Shown: piece after piece, positions 61,788-64,000 of the stretch
Layout of the letters: the number at the start of each line of letters is the position of its first letter
Position numbering within the stretch: the stretch's first letter is position 1
Assembly: GCA_965199875.1 (NCBI GenBank)
Contig: OZ241346.1
Coordinates: 3,906,001-3,970,000 of the forward strand
Direction: 5' to 3'
DNA: 64,000 bases
Source of the DNA: VXYL01 sp965199875
GTDB lineage: Bacteria > Pseudomonadota > Gammaproteobacteria > Pseudomonadales > Azotimanducaceae
The notes under the pieces: generated by a model
Database searches by the model: none
What the model was told of the DNA's origin: nothing
Seen by the model: the letters and a program-made list of their open reading frames with translations, nothing else
Position numbers and translations under genes: made by a program

Positions 61788-62807
61788 CTACCACCGCCGC
61801 TGCTGCCGAAGCCGTCGGCTGCGCCGTTGCGCTTGCGACTCCGCCTGCCTTGCCAGTCGCTGCTGGCGCCGCTCCCAGCGCCGTCGCGCCAGGGCTGCCT
61901 GTGTCTGGCGGCGGTGTTGACGATAGGTGCGTTCCTTCAGGCCGCGGAACTCGTTGACCAGATCGAGGCCGCTCGGGCAAGCCGCCGTGCAGGCGCCGCA
62001 CTCGATGCAGTCGAACACGGCGTCGCACTCGGCGCCGGTCTCAAAGGCGTCGTGCAGTGCTTGCGGATCGAGCCGTTCGGGACACGCCGGTTCGCAGCGC
62101 TGGCAGCGGATGCAGGCGAGGCTGGCCGGGCGTGGCGCAGATACGGCGAAGGTCGTCGGTTCGACAACCGCGCTCGACGAAACCGGCACGCCGGTCAGTG
62201 CTCCGCCCGCGCGCAGTTCGCCAGCGCCGAGCCCGAGGTCGGCCAGCGGCGTGCCGAAGGCGAGCCAGCGGTCCTCCCCGGCCACCGTCGCCAGCCGGCG
62301 GCGCGGGCGCCTGCCCCGCCGCACCGCCTCGAAGACGGCGAACAGCGTGGCGACGTTGAAGACGACGACGCCGACGTCCGTGGGATAGCCGTCCACGGGT
62401 ACGACGCGCTGCGCCAGTCGAGCGGCCAGGCTTCGCTCGTCCCCAGCCGCGTGTCCGGCGCCCGCTTGCGCCGCTGGCGGCGGGAAGGCGCTGCCAGAGG
62501 GCACCGCGAGAACGCTGCGCCCACGCGGCAGGCACTGGCGGACGACTTCCAGGCCGCCGACGACTTCAACGAAATGCCGTTGCAGCAGCGTGCGATCGGC
62601 ATGCGCGTCGGCTTGCCAGGACATGCCGTTGCCGATGACGAAGTCGGCCTTGGCCGCCATCGCCAGACGCATCTTTTCCGCAGCGGGGAAACCGCCGCCG
62701 CCCATGCCGACGATGCCGGCCCAGGCGATGCGCTGCACGATGGCGTCCGCGGCCGCGGAGTCGCCGAGGGGCGGCAAGTCCGCGGCCGACTCCGCCCGGT
62801 TCGTCAC
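61788..62807 (-). CDS. rnfC: RnfC/RsxC subunit, N-terminally short
   Basis: This 339-residue protein starts at the GTG that overlaps the rnfB stop. It has the Complex I 51-kDa-like part (AGIVGMGGGGFPAAEKM) and two 4Fe-4S motifs (CIRCQRCEPACP and CIECGACTAACP) plus a basic tail. Typical RnfC proteins are over 430 residues and begin with an RnfC_N domain of about 100 residues, absent here. The usual NGAECEPYITAD segment is also altered (GNGMSWQADAHAD). RnfC is the NADH-side subunit of the Rnf/Rsx complex, so NADH oxidation by this copy is doubtful. Confidence 0.8.
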   Translation of the reverse strand: MTNRAESAADLPPLGDSAAADAIVQRIAWAGIVGMGGGGFPAAEKMRLAMAAKADFVIGNGMSWQADAHADRTLLQRHFVEVVGGLEVVRQCLPRGRSVLAVPSGSAFPPPAAQAGAGHAAGDERSLAARLAQRVVPVDGYPTDVGVVVFNVATLFAVFEAVRRGRRPRRRLATVAGEDRWLAFGTPLADLGLGAGELRAGGALTGVPVSSSAVVEPTTFAVSAPRPASLACIRCQRCEPACPERLDPQALHDAFETGAECDAVFDCIECGACTAACPSGLDLVNEFRGLKERTYRQHRRQTQAALARRRWERRQQRLARQAESQAQRRSRRLRQQRRW

Positions 62808-63340
62808 GGCGCAGCCGCGGCCGGCCGCCATCGCGTTGGCAGGCGCTTGCGCGGATCGTCCACCAGCTCGATGCAGTCGACGGGGCAGGCCGGGATGCAC
62901 AGTTCGCAGCCGGTGCAGTCTTCGGCGATGACCACGTGCAGAAACTGCCGAGCGCCGACGATGGCGTCCACCGGGCAGACTTCCAGGCAGCGCCGGCAGC
63001 CGACGCAGTCCGGTTCGACGATGCGCGCCACTTGCTGCTGCGGTTCGACGACGCCAGCGATGCCTCGTTCGCTGCCCAGAAGCGCCTGCAAGGCGGCTGC
63101 GGTGCGCGCGCCGCCGGGCGGACACCGGTCCAGAGCCTCGCCGTCGACCACGGCTTCGGCGTAGGGGCGGCAGCCGGCGTAGCCGCATTGGGCGCACTGC
63201 ATCTGCGGCAGCAGCGCGTCCACCGCATCGACCAGCGCCGTGGCGTTGTCGCCCTCCTTGCCGGCTAGGGCGAGACGAGCGACCGCCAGCAGCAGCCCGA
63301 CGGCGAGCCCGAGCCCGCCAAGCGCCAACGCCGCGATCAC
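62804..63340 (-). CDS. rnfB: Rnf/Rsx electron-transport subunit B
   Basis: This 178-residue Fe-S protein has an N-terminal membrane helix (IAALALGGLGLAVGLLLAV). The DUF-type cluster CAQCGYAGCRPYAEA...RCPPGG follows, then two 4Fe-4S ferredoxin motifs (CVGCRRCLEVCP and CTGCELCIPACP). It starts at GTG 63340 overlapping the rnfA stop, and its own stop overlaps the rnfC GTG. It passes electrons between RnfC and the other subunits. Confidence 0.93.
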   Translation of the reverse strand: MIAALALGGLGLAVGLLLAVARLALAGKEGDNATALVDAVDALLPQMQCAQCGYAGCRPYAEAVVDGEALDRCPPGGARTAAALQALLGSERGIAGVVEPQQQVARIVEPDCVGCRRCLEVCPVDAIVGARQFLHVVIAEDCTGCELCIPACPVDCIELVDDPRKRLPTRWRPAAAAP

Positions 63341-63927
63341 GGCGCAAGCCCGCCGTCGAGGCCGCGCAGGCCGTAGAACGCCAGCGCCATGAAGCCGACC
63401 GTCACCAATGCCAGCGGCGCGCCGCGAAACGCCTTCGGCACGGCGGGATCGTGAATGCGCTCGCGCAAGCTCGCGAAGGCGAGAATGGCGATGCCGAAAC
63501 CCAGGCCTGCGCCGATGGCCAGCGCAATCGTCGCCGGCAGCGACAGGCCCTGGTCGATGGCGATCAGCGTCACGCCAAGCACCGCGCAATTCGACGTGAT
63601 GAGTGGCAGAAAGATGCCCAGCAGGCGGTGCAGCACGGGGCTGGCGGCGCGCACGAACAGTTCCGTGCCCTGCACGGTACCGGCGATGACGACGATGAAG
63701 GCGATGATGCGCAGGTAGCCGAGGCCCCAGGGCGTCAGCAAGTGGCGGTGAACCAAGTGGGTGGCCACGGCGGCCACGGTCAGCACGAACACCGTGGCCA
63801 AGGTCATCGGCACGGCGGTCTCGAAACGCGCCGAAGCGCCAACGAACGGGCACAGGCCAAGAAACTGCACCAGCACGAAGTTGTTGACCAGCGCCGCCGA
63901 AAGCAGAATGAGCAGCAGCTCGGCCAC
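63337..63927 (-). CDS. rnfA: Rnf/Rsx membrane subunit A
   Basis: This 196-residue protein has six TM helices and the family signatures VNNFVLVQFLGLCPFVGAS and LPLITSNCAVLGVTLI, each holding a Cys that binds the buried iron-sulfur centre. GTG start at 63927, five bases after the end of metG on the same strand. Confidence 0.95.
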   Translation of the reverse strand: MAELLLILLSAALVNNFVLVQFLGLCPFVGASARFETAVPMTLATVFVLTVAAVATHLVHRHLLTPWGLGYLRIIAFIVVIAGTVQGTELFVRAASPVLHRLLGIFLPLITSNCAVLGVTLIAIDQGLSLPATIALAIGAGLGFGIAILAFASLRERIHDPAVPKAFRGAPLALVTVGFMALAFYGLRGLDGGLAP

Positions 63928-63932
63928 GTCCG

Positions 63933-64000
63933 TCAGGTAATCCGCATCCCCGGCTTCGCGCCGGCGTCCGGCGCCAGCAGGAAGATGTCGCTGCCGCCGG
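63933..64000 (-). CDS. metG: Methionyl-tRNA synthetase, C-terminal end (partial)
   Basis: The last 21 codons of a gene entering from the right read DIFLLAPDAGAKPGMRIT before TGA at 63933-63935. This matches the end of the C-terminal tRNA-binding domain of MetG. metG directly before rnfA/rsxA is a known gammaproteobacterial order, which supports the call although the piece is short. Confidence 0.6.
   Translation of the reverse strand, partial: GGSDIFLLAPDAGAKPGMRIT

Noticed and set aside
1..64000. tRNA or rRNA genes
   Set aside because: No cloverleaf with a T-arm GGTTCRANTCC and matching acceptor stem, and no rRNA-like stretch, was found by eye. A covariance-model scan would be decisive.

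Overview
The window looks like a chromosomal segment of a GC-rich gammaproteobacterium. The evidence is a set of conserved gene neighbourhoods: lolB divergent from prfA-prmC-moeB; bepA / tusA-perM ... dapA-bamC; lptM-lysA-dapF-DUF484-xerC; and metG-rnfABC. Almost the whole segment is coding. Starts at GTG or TTG and 1-20 base overlaps between neighbours are common. No rRNA, tRNA or CRISPR array was seen.

Layout. 0.1-6.2 kb (minus strand): a MurA homologue with Asp in place of the usual active-site Cys, a small exported protein coupled to an AAA ATPase, and a large secreted beta-propeller/c-type cytochrome protein. 6.3-11.7 kb: lolB, prfA, prmC, moeB, a GshB-like ATP-grasp enzyme and nadA. 11.8-13.4 kb: an arylsulfotransferase-like gene cut by an in-frame TAG. 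13.5-27.3 kb: one giant repetitive exported protein of about 4,590 residues, built from six Ca-binding/GLUG modules, about ten Calx-beta-like repeats, Ig-like domains and a C-terminal leucine-rich repeat block. 27.3-31.4 kb: a decaying zone with a wrecked toxin-antitoxin pair, a copied scrap of nadA, and a sulfatase / small membrane protein / methyltransferase cassette whose sulfatase is frameshifted. 31.5-41.9 kb: bepA, tusA, perM, a 1,758-residue subtilisin-like protease, dapA and bamC. 42-48.9 kb: acyl-CoA metabolism, with two pairs of half hot-dog (MaoC-type) proteins, a FadD19-like ligase, an enoyl-CoA hydratase, a HAD enzyme, and an ArsI/CadI-type metalloenzyme. 49-54.9 kb: a two-TM protein, an orphan sensor kinase and the lptM-lysA-dapF-DUF484-xerC operon. 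55-58.5 kb: a peroxiredoxin-like gene with an in-frame TGA, an ATPase remnant, a GIY-YIG protein and an IS4-family element with intact target duplications. 58.6-64 kb (minus strand): dinG, an alpha/beta hydrolase, a shortened rnfABC group and the 3' end of metG.

The most interesting observation is the gene at 54984-55610. Its in-frame TGA sits exactly where the catalytic Cys of a CxxC peroxiredoxin-like site would be. A perfect 8-bp hairpin with a GTT loop begins 13 bases after the TGA, which fits a bacterial SECIS element. The gene is therefore best read as a selenoprotein (U77-P-F-C80). Other points worth checking are the MurA Cys-to-Asp change, the 10-G tract near the start of the sulfatase gene, and the Rnf locus, which lacks rnfD/G/E and has a short RnfC.
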